Positions 10,065 through 22,269 of a DNA stretch of 64,000 bases are shown piece after piece. Within the stretch, counting starts at the first letter, position 1. Each line of letters starts with the position of its first letter. Source of the DNA: Fremontodendron californicum (lineage: Eukaryota > Streptophyta > Magnoliopsida > Malvales > Malvaceae); assembly GCA_030761205.1 (NCBI GenBank), contig JAULJL010000033.1, positions 4,719,501-4,783,500 of the forward strand. The letters are read 5' to 3'. Below the pieces are notes generated by a model. That model had not been told where the DNA came from and searched no databases. It saw only the letters and a program-made list of their open reading frames with translations. The translations under genes were made by a program, and so were the position numbers.

Positions 10065-11983
10065 AGCTTTTTGCTAGTACTTGAGCAAACCAAAATCAAA
10101 ATACAGTATGAAAATCTAATCTAATACACTTTCGTAGGAAATCATGGTGGCATTTAGCATGTGACACAAGCCTTTAAACTCCTAGGTGTCTCTAGTAGAC
10201 GAGTTTAGTCTCGTGAGGGTTTAGTAGGATGATACCCACAAACACTGGAGAATAAGAAAAACAAAATAATAATAATAATTACAACAAATCCTTCCAATAT
10301 AAATTTGACAAAATCAATGGACAGGTCTTATAAACTAATCAATAGTTCAAAGAATTTCATAAAGAATCATGCTTGATAGTAAATGATTTAAGTTAAGCCA
10401 ATATTAACATAACATATCTCAATCAAAATAATGCATATTCAAACTTAATCTCAACTTCTCACATGGGATACTCTCATCATTTTCACTCAATATAGTAGTG
10501 GTAAGGTGTTTACACTCAATCAATTTCATGAAAATAGTCCTACCATATGCTTGCTTGTCCACCTATTCTCCACTATTTAGATCATATAACTTCATGACTA
10601 AAGAGGTCTTTATTCAAGGTTGTAATGGGGCCAAGGGGTAGTAATATGGTTAAAGAATAAAAAATAAAAGATATTACAAAGATTCCAAAAGCTTCATTGA
10701 GTTTAGAGACATAATAAGATCATGCAAATAACACTTCTCAAAGCTACTAAAATACACATAATAACATAGGCTAAATAGTCATGTTGAACCTTTGCTTCAT
10801 TCTAACCAACCTTGTAACATCTTTTCTTTAACCAAAATTTCAAAAGATGATTCAATTTTTTCTTTTCTTTCAATATGGGAATGTATTTGACAATGTTCCC
10901 TTTCTTTTTCTCTTGATTGTTTTGCCTCTTCCCCCCCACACTTATTTCTTGTTTCCAACCTAAATTTTCAATAGATATCCTTGTTTTTGCAATATGTCTC
11001 AAAACATTCAATCCATCTTTAGAACAAGGGTAAATATATAAGTGTATTTAGGCTAGGTGTAAGTTGTGGTTACCAAAGAAATAGCTTATTCAATGTAGGC
11101 TCAAATTGGCTCAATAGGGAGGATGTTCTCTTGGAACATCAATAGGGGATGGCTGATTTGGCCTTGGTAAAAAATCCTAATGCCTCTATCATATCCATGT
11201 TGTCATATGTATCAATATAGTCTCAAACGGCTTAAAACAAGTTCTAGAGAAACATGTAATCATAAGAGCACACAAGAAAGAATTGGATTGATATGTATAA
11301 TGCATAAATCGTATAGGCTCAAAAACTCACAAGGATGATTATACAAGTCAATATTAAGTCTAAACATGATTCTTTCTCAATCAATATATCATATTAACAT
11401 TGGCTCATAAAAAATGATATTTCAAGCTCAATTCTCATGAAAAGTCTTCTCACTAATAAACCAGTTTTATACTTACAAAATTCATATCTCATCATTGTAT
11501 TTAAAGGAACTAAAAACACATAAAAAATATATTAAAGACTCAAAAAAGTTAACAACCTAAAATAAAAGAAATCCTAAATCTTTCCCACACACTTAATTAT
11601 AACATTGTCCTCAATGTAATGCTATTACCTACATGAAAGAATTATGTGTAACAGAAAAGAACTAAAAACAAAACAATATAAGATAGAATGATGGAGAGTA
11701 AGATAGATCAAATCTGTTTATGATGTGTGCTCTCCATTCATTGGGTTGCCTCCCAACAAACGCTTGGTTTAGTGTCCTCAGCCTGACTTGCTAAAACACA
11801 CAAACAAAAATATTGAAAAATAAAATTCAAAACAAACTAATGAAAACTAAATAATCCTAAAACCCAAAAAAATTAATAACTAAACAAAACAAAGGAAGAG
11901 AAAACAAATGTGATATGGCAACTTGGCTAATCTTTCATCAATTGGGATGTCTCTCAATTAGCAGTTGATTTAATGTCTTCAAC
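10065..11983 (-). other. Non-coding 3' internal region of element B
   Basis: It is A/T-rich, with no domain-bearing frame; the 69-codon frame at 10802-11011 is lysine-rich and unrecognised. The part nearest the LTR (10065-10310) is shared with the stub of element C (17671-17905). Near 11741-11790 is the motif GTTGGGAGGCAACCCA (- strand) in the context ACTAAACCAAGCG. To my knowledge this motif is common after pol in Athila-like elements, so pol was probably deleted between about 11790 and 11984. A degenerate second copy lies near 11940-11980. Confidence 0.6.
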
Positions 11984-13180
11984 TTAACCAATACCTCTTC
12001 TTGGCTTTTTGGGATTTTTGGGTTCAGGCATGAGACTTCCAGGATCTGTGCGTTTGGTAGGGAGCTTTCTTTGCACAATAGCAGATGCATTCTCCACCAC
12101 AATTATTATGTCATCACATTTTAATTTGCTCTCAGTGGTGTATTGCTTGTCAAGGAATGGTGCACCTCTTGGTACTTGCATAATAGCATCCACAAGCAAG
12201 CTGTTTAAGGTTTCCAGAATTTGTTGTTTATGTTCCTCCTTCTTAGACTTTGTAAACCTGCTAGAAAAAGGTGAAGAAGAAACATTAGTATAAATAAGAA
12301 CCTTAAAAGTTACTTAAGGTGCCAAAATACTCTCAATTTGAATAGTGGTTTCATTATCCTCAAGAAGTGAATCCTTCTTTTGTTTTCTCTCATCCTCAAC
12401 TTGTTCCTCCTTCTTCAAGGTCACAATAGTAGCATTTTCCTTTGGGTTAATCATCGATTGGAAAGGGAGTGCTTGCGATCTTTGTGCTACTAATGCCACC
12501 ATACTATTAGCCAATTGGCTTATTTGCGTTTCCAAATTTTGGATACTTGCCCTTGGTTCCTGATATCGAACTAAAATTTTTGTTGAAATTGCAAAGTATT
12601 AGTAGTAAAGGAATTGATCATATCTTCTAAAGAAGTACCTGAGTTGTGAGTCATAGGTGGTTGCTCAAAAAAATCTTGTTGTTGAGCCTATGGTTGATTG
12701 AAGACAGATGGATCCCTTCTTTCTTGTTGAAATTGCAAAGTATTATTAACAAGAGAATTTACAAGATCTTCTAAAGAAGTACCTGAGTTTTGGGTCATAT
12801 GTGGTGGTTGAAAAAGTTCTAGTTCTTGAGACCATGATTAATTGAAGCTAGATGGATTACTGTAATTGACATAAGGATCAACTTCTTGATAATTTCTCGA
12901 GTAGCTATAATTGGTATGATCCCACCATCCCGCATTATAAGTGTTTGAGAAAGCATCATACTGTTGTCCTTGGAACCCTTGATGGCCTTGACATGCTCCT
13001 ACATCATAGGCTTGTTCAAAATTATCATATCAGAAGTATGGGCACAAATTGGTTGGATGATCCATCATAAAGCATACTACACACTTATTCGGTTGTTGAA
13101 CATTACCCATGGCCAATTGTTGAACTATGGATGTGAGATTGGCTAGTTAGTTTTGAATGTTTGATTTAGCCCATGCCATC
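11984..13180 (-). pseudogene. Athila-type gag remnant of element B
   Basis: Gag packages the element RNA into particles. Read on the - strand, a CCHC zinc knuckle (C-x2-C-x4-H-x4-C, CVVCFMMDHPTNLC, 13042-13083) is followed by a stop and then by a Gln/Asn/Phe-rich stretch. That stretch contains an internal duplication: NSGTSLED(L/M) with LQFQQ appears twice, at about 12590-12660 and 12730-12800. Next come METQISQLANSMVALVAQ (12314-12535) and a segment with PFSSRFTKSKKEE, LLVDAIMQVPRGAPFL and AIVQRKLPTKRTDPGS (to 11984). This is the usual Athila order up to the start of protease. At least three in-frame stops break it, and the N-terminal Gag domain before the knuckle is not evident. It is clearly dead. 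Confidence 0.75.
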
Positions 13181-13284
13181 TCTCTTTGATTGGGTAGAAA
13201 ATAAAACCTATTTATACAAAAAAAAAAATTAATTAGAACTGATAATAAGAATAAACCAAGTAACAAATAAATTAAAGGAAGCAA

Positions 13285-13302
13285 TCCCCGGCAACGGTGC
13301 CA
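13285..13302 (-). promoter_or_regulatory. Primer-binding site of element B (tRNA-Asp type)
   Basis: On the - strand TGGCACCGTTGCCGGGGA lies just inside the 5' LTR. It differs from the complement of the plant tRNA-Asp 3' end, TGGCGCCGTTGCCGGGGA, only at a former CpG. This primer is typical of Athila elements. Confidence 0.85.
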
Positions 13303-13308
13303 AAAACT

Positions 13309-14815
13309 TGATGCACTCAAAAGAGTATATCTTATTTAATCCTTACACTAAAAGAATCAATTGTTAAGTATAATAGTGAGTAAGGGTCGAGTCCTCAGGG
13401 ATTGGGTTTTAATTTTTTACTTATTAGTTTATAACTTCAGTTCAAAGAAAATAAAACAAGAAGGGGGTTTTTGAAATAATTAAAAGGAAAAAAAATTAGA
13501 ATATTAAGAATGCAAGTAAGTAAATAAAAAAGTCAAATATGAGAAAAGTATGGTTAAGGTTTCATTCTCCACCACTAGACATCATTGAGAATCAATTTCA
13601 GATCTATCAACATCAATTAACTATCAAAATTATCAACCGTAGATAACAACCTCCCGTGTTACCCCAATCCTTCCTTAGTTCGTCATTAAATTGGACAAAC
13701 GCCACTACTTAATCTCTAACTACCAAACAACCTAGGATAAATATCTCTAAATTTAATTTGATAGCAGCCTTATGATGATAAAGATAGGTTGATCTAAGCA
13801 ACAAAAGCATAAACATGGATTCATTCAACTTAGGTTATGTTCCACTTTGCAATTAGCGAAAACTTGACCATAATCATTAATCATAAATTGCTACTGTTGA
13901 ATAGGAAATCACGACAATTACATATCATGTCTCCTAAACTAGCATTAGATAATTATCAAGATATATCTAGTTGGCCACCTAAATAAATCAAGAGAACATC
14001 ATAAACAATTTTTATGGAAGAACATAAGCAACTTTAATAGTAAACCAATGATAGATAGATTCTGAAAATCAATTACAAAACATGTCTAGGGCTTTGAAAT
14101 CATCCTTAACAAAAAAGAAGTTTAGCCTAGCATAGCATTGTTATCATAAACATAAGATTAAAAAGAAAATAAGAAGAAAACTAAAAGAATGAAGAAGAAG
14201 AAGAAGAAAATTAATGATGATCTTTGAGTCTCCCCAAAAGATGTCTAGTTTGTGGCTCAAAACATGGTATTATAAAGTTTTAAAACCCTGAGAATAAGTC
14301 CTTGACGCACAAGTAAGTTAGGAGGTAGAAATTGTATTTTTTAGCAAGTTTTCTGAGTTTTTTACGAATCTTGGGCGCCGCGGCGCCGTGCTCTCTGCTA
14401 GCCATTTTGCTGCTGCATCTTCTCGCACTTCTTCGGCTGCTTTGGATGACGATTTCTTATCCGATTTGGGCATATAAACTACCTTTGGAAAGGTATTCAA
14501 GTCAGCTTCAAAAGTCAAGAGGAAGTTTATTTAAATAAAGAATTTAACTTCGTGTTTTCCTTGCAACAAGCTTCTGAGATCAAATCTGTCTTCCTGCTTG
14601 GCAACAAGAAATTGATCTTTTTGACACCCAAGTCTTCTTCCATGTTATGATTGTGAATTTGTAAGCTATTTACCATTATTATTGACATCTTTTCACTTCA
14701 TTCTCTTAAATATATAGAATTCAAAAACATAATATTAGTAAACAAAATCAAGATCGAAAACATAACTAAAACTAAGATAAAAAGGGCATAAAATTTGTAT
14801 TTTATGAGCTTATCA
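13309..14815 (-). repeat. 5' LTR of element B (1507 bp)
   Basis: On the - strand it starts TGATAAGCTC (14815) and ends GAGTGCATCA (13309), giving TG...CA ends. It is similar in length and sequence to 8533-10049. Contents include a GAA microsatellite near 14190-14210 and a decayed TATA region near 14267. Confidence 0.9.
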
Positions 14816-15250
14816 CATCTATTCAGCTATTAGGAGAAAAACCTCTCAACTAGAAACAACATGATGTTTTAGTCATGTGTGGAAGCCACATAATGAATGA
14901 TGACACATGTTACAATCCCATTGGTGACACTTGGACATGATGATGCTAATGTGTCACACCTATGTGCCACACCATCTAGCCAACCTAGCTACCACTAGCT
15001 AGTGTCACTTTACCTCATAGAGTGTCACTCACCTAGCTACCCTTCAGCTACATGTAGCTGAGTGAGCTGGTGTCTAGCTCCTTGAGCTGAGCTAGCTAGT
15101 GTCCAGCTCCATTAAGCTGACTTGAGTTGAGTAAGCTTTCACTTTGAGCTCCTTATGAGCTTCCATAAGCTTATCTCATCTCCTTGCTAGTTTACCATAA
15201 TCATACATAATTCATATCAAGTTAACCTTGTGCGTACTTGGTGTATTTGT
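14816..15250. other. AGCT-dense non-coding segment, possible chromovirus LTR fragment
   Basis: There is no gene here. Between about 14970 and 15180 the words AGCT, TAGCT and AGCTAGCT recur in irregular spacing together with GTGTCA and GTGCCAC words. It lies downstream (- strand) of the broken gag at 15252-15859, so it may be U3 sequence of the same chromovirus joined after a deletion. No matching second copy is in the window, so this is only a suggestion. Confidence 0.3.
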
Positions 15251-15251
15251 T

Positions 15252-15859
15252 CACTTATGTCCAAATACTTCCAACACAAACCTCCTTCTCATGAGAGCTT
15301 TCAACTCACCCCATGTCTCTATAGGCCTCTCATGGTTTACCCTCCTATTAGTCACTAATTGATCCCACCAAATAATGGCATAATCAGTGAACTCAATGAC
15401 TACCAACTTCACCTTCTTCTCATCTGAATAATTGTGACAATCAAAGATCAACTCAATCTTCTTCTCCTACTCCAAATACACTTCAGGATCAGTTCTACCT
15501 TGGAAAGATGGAATTTTCATTTTTATGTTCCCAAGGTTCCTATCTTCTCTATCTACCCATTCACGGCCCCTTGTATTTCTCCTAGGTCCTCCTCCATGCC
15601 TAACTCCTCTAGGCCTACCTATATCAACCTACTCATCATCTTCTTCTTCAAATTTAGGCTCATCAACTACACTAGCCTCACGCCTAACTCCTCTATTTTG
15701 CCCATCTTGTAGACTCCTAATGGCTGCCTCTTGTCTATCCATCTTCTATGTTATCTCTGCCATCACAAAATTTAGACGATCAAACTGTTGTTGCATAGCC
15801 TGCAACGTAAAGAACGGCTTATTCTCCTCTTTGTGTGATGATTCACTCTTATGAGACAT
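15252..15859 (-). pseudogene. Chromovirus gag N-terminal fragment
   Basis: From the start codon at 15859 the - strand encodes MSHKSESSHKEENK, a Q-rich coil (LQAMQQQFDRLN), an Arg/Gly-rich linker and IKMKIPSFQGRTDPEVYLE. The capsid-like core follows: IFDCHNYSDEKKVKLVVIEF, then WWDQL and ETWGELKALMRRRFV. The core matches chromoviral Gag as I know it. In-frame stops fall near 15746, 15630 and 15465, and similarity ends near 15283. The fragment is opposite in orientation to the chromovirus pol at 17906-19799, so the two are not parts of one intact element. Confidence 0.7.
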
Positions 15860-16223
15860 CTTGATGTTGCTGCAAAACAAGATTTGTTAGTGATAAAAGA
15901 AATAAGCTCGCACACTCCCTTAGTGTTTACACTCAATAAAATATCACTCAAACTCGTGTTTCATTCTTTTACCTTTTTTCTGTAATAAGCTCACTCCCTC
16001 TAGCCTTTTACCACTCTTATTCTCTTTCAAGTTCTTTAGGAACTAGTAGAACTCTATCAAGAACTCCCTTGCTTAATTCTAACCAACACAAGATTTAAGA
16101 AAACAAGAAAACAATAGGCTAAGAAAACAAGAAAACTATTAGAATGATGTAAAACAAGAACAATATGATAAGAAAAATAAAATAAATAAAGAACAAGATG
16201 AATGACTTTCTTTCGAATTCTTT
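15860..16223 (-). other. Leader upstream of the chromovirus gag fragment
   Basis: It is A/T-rich with no coding signal, and lies between the gag start and the edge of LTR C. It is probably 5' untranslated sequence of the chromovirus; no primer-binding site is recognisable. Its last bases, TCTTT (16219-16223), would be the target duplication of C. Confidence 0.4.
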
Positions 16224-17905
16224 TGATGCACTCAGAAAAATGTATCTTATTAAACCTTGCACTAAATATGATCAATTGTTTAGTGTAGTAGTAAGCAAGG
16301 GTCGATTCCACGGGGATTGGGTTTTTTATTTATAAGTTACTAGTTTATAACCTTAGTTTTAAGAAAATAAAATAGGGTTTTAAGTTGTTTTGAGTAAAGC
16401 AAATTAGAAAAATAAGATGCAAAGAAATAAGATAAAATCAAATAAGAGAAAATATGGTTAATGTATCATTCGCTACCACTAAACATCATTAAGAATCAAT
16501 ATCAGATTTATCAACATCAATAATCTATCAAAATTATCAACCGTAGATAACAACAAGCTCCGTTACCCCAATCTTTCCTTAGTTCGTCGTTAAATAGAAC
16601 AAGCTCTCTATTTAATCTCTAAGCATTAGACAACCTAGAATAAGCTCTCTAGATTTAATGTAATAGTAGCTTTATGATGAGAAATATAGGTTGATCTAAG
16701 CAACAAACAAATAAGCTCGGATTGTTTAATCTATGTTATGTTCCATATTGCAATTCCTGAAAATCCAACATAATCATTAATCACAAATTGCTACTAATGG
16801 ATAGGAGATCAAGACAATTACAAGGATCAAGACTCCTAAACTAGCAATAGACAATTATCAAGATCTATCTAGTTTGCAACTTAAACAAATGAAGACAAAT
16901 ATCATGAACAATTCTTATGGAAGAACATAAGCAATTTTGATAGAAAATCAATGATAGATAAATTTTTAATATCAATTACAAAACATGTCTAGGGCTTTGA
17001 AATCACCCTTAAGCAAATAGAAAAGTTTAGCTTAGCATATGCATAATTAACATAAACATAAGAAGAAAATAAAAGAATGGAGAAGAAGAAGAAGAATGAT
17101 GATCCTTGAGTCTTCTCAAAAGATGCCTAGTTTATGGCTCAAAAGATGGTATTTATAGAGTTTTAAAACCCTGAGAACAAGTTCTGGCCGCACAAGTGAG
17201 TTAGGAGGTAGAAAATTGCATTTTTGGCAAGGTTTCACGAGTTTTTTGTGAATCTTGGGCGCCGCGACATTGGAATTGGGCGCTGCGGCGTCTAGCTCTG
17301 ATTTGGACGTATGAACTACTGCTGGAAAGGTATTCAAGTCAGCTTAAAAAGTAAAGAGCAAGGTTCTTTAAAGAAAGACTTTAACATCATGTTTTCCTTG
17401 CAACAAGCTTCGGAGGTCAAATCTGCCTTCTTGCTTGGCAACAAGAAATTGATCTTTTTGACTCCCAAGTCTTCTTCCATCTTGTGATTATGATTTTGTA
17501 AGCTTTTTACCATCATTATTGACATGTTTTCACTTCATTCTCCTAAATATACCTGAAATTCAAAAATGTAATATAATTAATCAAGATAAAGATCGAAAAC
17601 ATAACTAAAACTAAGAATAGAAAGGGCATAAAATGTGTATTTTATGAGCTTATCAAATACCCCCACACTTAGCTTTTTGGTAGTCCTCGAGCACAACAAA
17701 ATCAAAATAAAGTATGAAAATCTAATATAATACACTTTCATAGGAAATCACGGTGGCACTTAGCATGTGACATAAGCCTCTAAACCCTAGGTGTCCCTAG
17801 TGGACGAGTTTAGTCTCGTGAAGGTTTACTAGGATGATACCCACAAACATTAAAAATTAAAGTAACAAATAAAAATAATAATAACTCCTAATCCTTTCAA
17901 TATAA
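16224..17905 (-). mobile_element. Element C: 3' LTR plus stub of a second Athila-type copy
   Basis: 16224-17655 is an LTR of the B family (1432 bp; TGATAAGCTC start at 17655, GAGTGCATCA-like end at 16224). It is followed at 17656-17905 by the same polypurine tract and about 235 bases of 3' internal DNA as in B. The match to B breaks off near 17905, where chromovirus pol on the opposite strand begins. No 5' LTR of C is in the window, so C is truncated. Confidence 0.8.
17150..17158 (-). promoter_or_regulatory. Candidate TATA box in LTR C
   Basis: CTATAAATA on the - strand sits at the same LTR position as 9499-9507. Confidence 0.5.
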
Positions 17906-19799
17906 ATTAGAGATAATGATTGAGGCTGAAAAAAAAGAGTGGTGCCACAAGAGAGAAAAGCAAAAACAAAGATGTGCTTTTATACAAAAGAGAGTGAGGT
18001 TAAGAAGGCTTTCTTAGAGGATCATCCCATGATCTTTCTTGTTTATAAAGAATCTTATCTTAATCTTGATGAATCTAACCAAGCTCTTCCTAGTGTTGTT
18101 GTTTCTTTGTTATAGGAATTTGAAGACTTATTCTCGGAGGAGATGCCAAGTGGGTCGCCTTCCATAAGAGGCATTGAGCATCAAAATGATTTTGTACTCG
18201 AAGCAGTCATTCCAAATCGACCAGCCTATAGAAGTAATCTGGAGGAGACAAAGGAACTTCAAAGGCAAGTTGAAGACTTGATGAGTAAGGGGTACAATAA
18301 AGAGAACATAAGTCCATGTGCGGTTCCAGTGTTACTAGTGTCAAAGAAGGATGGGACTTGGAGGATGTGTGTTGATTGTAAAGCAATCAACAATATCACG
18401 GTACAGTATCGTCATCCCATACCTAGATTAGATGATATGCTAGATGAATTGCATGGATCTTGTGTTTTTAGCAAAATAGATCTTAAGAGTGGTTACCATC
18501 AGATTTGAATGAAGGAGGGTGATGAATAGAAAACAACTTTTAAGACTAAGTATGGGCTATATGAATGGTTAGTTATGCCATTTGGACTTAGTAATGCACA
18601 TAGTACTTTCATGAGATTAATAAACCATGTATTTCGTGAGTTTCTAGGTAAATTTGTAGTGGTCTATTTTGATGATATCTTAGTGTACAACAAGAGCTTA
18701 GATGAACATATTGAACATTTGCGGTCTGTGTTTAATGTGTTAAAAACTGAAAAGTTGTATGCTAACCTTTAAAAGTGTACCTTTTGTATGGATACAGTTG
18801 TATTCCTTGGTTATGTTGTTACTACAAAAGGTATAGAGATGGATGAAGAGAAAGTCAAGGCCATCATGGACTGGCCAACACCTAAAGTTATAAGTGCGGT
18901 AAGAAACTTTTATAGGCGTTTTGTTAAGGACTTTAGTACTATTGCTGCACCACTCACTGAGATCATTAAAAAGAATGTTGGACTTCATTGGGGCATTGAT
19001 CAAGAGAAAGCATTTGCTACTCTTCAAGATAGGTTATGTTCTGCACCTGTTTTAGCATTACCTAACTTTAACAAAACTTTTGAGATTGAATGTGATGCCT
19101 CAGAAATAGGAATTCGAGCCTTTTTGATGCAGGAAAGACGGCCAATTGCATTCTTCAGTGAGAAGCTAAGTGGGGGGCCTTGAATTACCCCACTTATGAC
19201 AAAGAGCTTTATGAACTTATTAGAGCTTTGGAGACATGGCAGCATTACTTATAGCCTAAGGAGTTTGTGATACACTGATCATGAGTCATTGAAACATCTC
19301 AAGGGCCATGGTAAGTTAAATAAGAGACATGCTAGATGAATGGAATACATAGAGACCTTTCCTTATGTTATTCGCTACAAGCAAAGTAAGGAGAATATTG
19401 TGGCTGATGGTTTATCTAGGAGGTATGTATTTCTTACATCTATGAGTGCTAAAATGCTTGGATTTAAGTATATTAAGGATGAATATGCCAATAATGTTGA
19501 TTTTTGTGATGTATACATAGCATGTGATAAAGTAGCATTTGGTAAATTTTACAAGCATGATGGCTATTTGTTTAGAGAAGGTAAAATATTTGTGCCTAGT
19601 TGTTCTATGAGAGAATTATTGGTGCGTGAGGCACATGGTGGTAGTTTAATGGGACACTTTGGTGTCAAGGAAAGCTTAGAAATTTTACATGAACATTTCT
19701 TTTGGCCTAGGATGAAAATGGATGTTATTCGAATATGTGATAGATAAATTACATGCAGAAAGACCAAATCTAAGGTTTTACCTCATAGGTTGTATACAC
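17906..19799 (+). pseudogene. Chromovirus pol fragment: end of protease linker, RT, RNase H, start of integrase
   Basis: The frame is readable from about 17906. The RT core starts around 18140 with RGIEHQNDF and NRPAYRSN, then VPVLLVSKKDGTWRMC, FSKIDLKSGYHQI, MPFGLSNA and the catalytic VVYFDDILVYNKS (near 18660). The connection contains TPKVISAVRNFYRRFV, which is about six residues shorter than usual before FYRRFV. RNase H follows (FEIECDASE, TYDKELYELIRALETW). The integrase zinc region reads EAHGGSLMGHFGV and FFWPRMKMDVIRICDR. Stops occur near 18114, 18508, 18529, 18771 and 19181, with frameshifts near 19183 and 19270. It stops abruptly at 19799, in the TCRKTKSK...LYT stretch, where element D begins. 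The clade looks CRM/Galadriel/Reina-like; I cannot decide which. Confidence 0.85.
19795..19799. repeat. Left target-site duplication of element D (predicted)
   Basis: TACAC directly precedes the LTR edge at 19800 and lies within the chromovirus pol reading frame. The matching copy should flank the 5' end of D beyond the right edge of the window. Confidence 0.5.
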
Positions 19800-20539
19800 T
19801 GCCGCAACCTCTTTTTTTGACAAAAGTCCAAAAACTACCTCGTCGCAGGACATCGGCTTTGTTAAGAGTGTGACATAAAAAAAATAGAGGAAAAGATGAC
19901 TTAATTCCTCTAGAAATAAAAGTTGGGGGTATGAAAACGACCTCGAAAAAAGAAATGGAGTCGCCACCAATCTTTTTTGGCTAGGTGTGATCGGCCACCT
20001 ATTAAAACCGGTTTCTGAAAAATATTTTAAAATTAATTAAAACATTTTAAAACCAATTTCGAAGTCTGCGCTTTGAACCAGAGATAACAAGTGCGGGTTC
20101 GGGAGTCGGTTATGTGTGGGGAAGGATTAGCACCCCTACAACGCCCATATAAAATGGTATCTTATTAGTCATGTGTTATCTTGAGTCTTGGTGAAAAGTC
20201 GATTTTAGATTTGGGATTTGAAGATAATTCCCATTTTAAAAACAATCCTATTTTTGAATGATCCGGAATTTGTTATTGCAAAAAATTTCTATATTCCCCG
20301 AAAAATTGGCAAAGATATAGAATTTTTATTGTTTTTGAAAATCTTCGCATCATCCTCTTCTTAGAAGTGTATTCCTTCGTTAATATGAATGATGAAGACT
20401 CTCCGACAACCCGGAGGAAGATCCATGAATTATATTAACTCGGGGATATTGCCTTATTTATATATATATATATAAATATCAATTTTCGAAAATTTAATGA
20501 TCATGAATGTATAAATTATCATTAAAACATGAATATAAA

Positions 20540-20905
20540 ACATGCATAATTAACATGGCATGGCAAACATTTTATTATAACATGGAAAAATAATTGAATG
20601 ACATGGAGCAAACTCTAAATGACAAGGCACATGAATGAATGACATGGCATATGACATGGCAAACTTTGAATGACATGGCATATGAATGAATGATGTGGCA
20701 TAAGAATGAATGACATGGCATGCTTGAAATGGCAAAATCTAAATGACATAGCATATGAATGAATGACATGGCATGGCATGGCATGCTTGACATGGCAAAC
20801 TCTAAATGACATAGCACTTGAATGAATGACATGGCATATGAATGAAGTACATGGCATGCTTGACATGGCAAAATCTAAATGACATGGCATTATGAATGAA
20901 GAATT
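20540..20905 (-). repeat. ATGACATGGCAT-type tandem repeat in the 3' LTR of D
   Basis: GAATGACATGGCAT, GCTTGACATGGCAAA and CTAAATGACAT words alternate in an irregular array. The counterpart in the 5' LTR is at 49330-49680. Overlapping Met/Cys/His/Ser-rich frames on the - strand are artefacts of the repeat. Confidence 0.8.
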
Positions 20906-22269
20906 CAATCATAAAATGACATCACCATAGAATATTCACAAACATATCATGATTAAGATAATAAATCTATATATCATGGAATATGCTCACATCATTATTT
21001 CAATATTCATTTTCATGGATTTTTCATGTGAGGAATCACACAAATGGCATATGTCAAAAAATATTACCGTACTCCCGGACAAACCCGGCAAAGCTTGGAA
21101 AATAATTTTTTCCTATGACATTTAATATGATTCCGAATAAAACAAAAACCATACCTTTCGATTCCATAAACACGTGCATTGAATAATTTCCGAACCTACC
21201 TGGCAACCCGGCAAAGATTAGGAACTAATTCTCACCAAATGTTTAGGAAACCGAAAAATGCGTTTTTATGCCAAATTAAATAGAAAACATTTTAAAATAT
21301 GCAATGCATGAAGATGTATTTCTCCCTTGAAGTAAGGACATCCATATACCTAAAAAGGTATCCGACTATCTTTGGAAGAAACTTAAATTGGATATTTAAA
21401 AACCGAATGACTTTAATCTCAGATTTTAAAAAAAAAAATATTGGAATTTTGGATGAAAAAAAAACCTTGGCCGAAACCCCCTCTAAAAGGGCTCTAGTTT
21501 TCCTATGTTTTTTAAAACCTGGGTTGACTACCCACGACCCGACCTTTGAAAAATTTTTATCCTTGAGATGACATGAAAATCAACCAAAAATAGTAACTAA
21601 TAACTACAATCAGCCCCACCTTTTTACAAATAAAAAATCAGAAAATTACTAGTTTAGGAAAACTCATTTCTGACTCCCAAAACCAGTTTTGAAAAACTAT
21701 TTTTCCACCCCTTATAAAAAATTGATTTTTTTTTTTGAAAAACTCAGTTTGGACTTGAAACATGATGTTCTTTATGAGGAAAAATTAGCTTTGAATTTGG
21801 ACTAAAAATGACTTGACCAAAATTGCATTAAAGTCAAAACAGTAGACTAAAATCTGTTTTACCGAAAACCATTTTTCCAACCTTGATAAAAAATTCTAAA
21901 AATCTTGGAAAAAATACCATGCACTTATATAAGAGTCTACTACATATGGTTAAAAAATATTTTTATTTTGACAAAAATAACTTAGTAAAAAAAATGCTAA
22001 AAGTCTAAATATCCAACTTAACAACTCATTACTCTTCCAACTAGTTTGCACCAAAGATTTTGGCTAGAGATCATTGATTGATCTTAGCCAAGAATCAAGT
22101 TGAGAATGGTATGAATGCATGATTTTACAGCCAAACAAACATATCAAAATGATCAAACATAAGCTAAAAAATAAACAAGGAAGAAAAACTAAGGTTGGCT
22201 CAAAGGTTGGTTCTTTGGACATAGTCCCACCAAACCAAAATCACTTGATAAAAATCAAGATCCTCAAGT

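Larger units (their letters stand above)
8533..14815 (-). mobile_element. Element B: Athila-type Ty3/gypsy element without pol
   Basis: Two direct LTRs of about 1.5 kb flank 3.26 kb of internal DNA. Read on the - strand the order is 5' LTR (13309-14815), primer site like that for tRNA-Asp, gag remnant, long non-coding stretch, polypurine tract, 3' LTR (8533-10049). The gag remnant has an Athila-like CCHC knuckle and downstream QISQLAN and PFSSRF-type motifs. RT, RNase H, integrase and any env-like region are absent, so it is non-autonomous. The outer end of the 3' LTR is eroded and no clear target duplication was found. Confidence 0.8.

Noticed and set aside
15252..19799. Joining the - strand gag fragment and the + strand pol fragment as one chromovirus
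   Set aside because: Opposite orientation and an intervening Athila LTR; one element would need an inversion that I cannot demonstrate.
20550..20908. Overlapping Met/His/Ser/Cys-rich open frames on the - strand (also 49333-49681)
   Set aside because: They are translations of the ATGACATGGCAT-type tandem repeat in three frames at once and have no domain; the repeat explains them.
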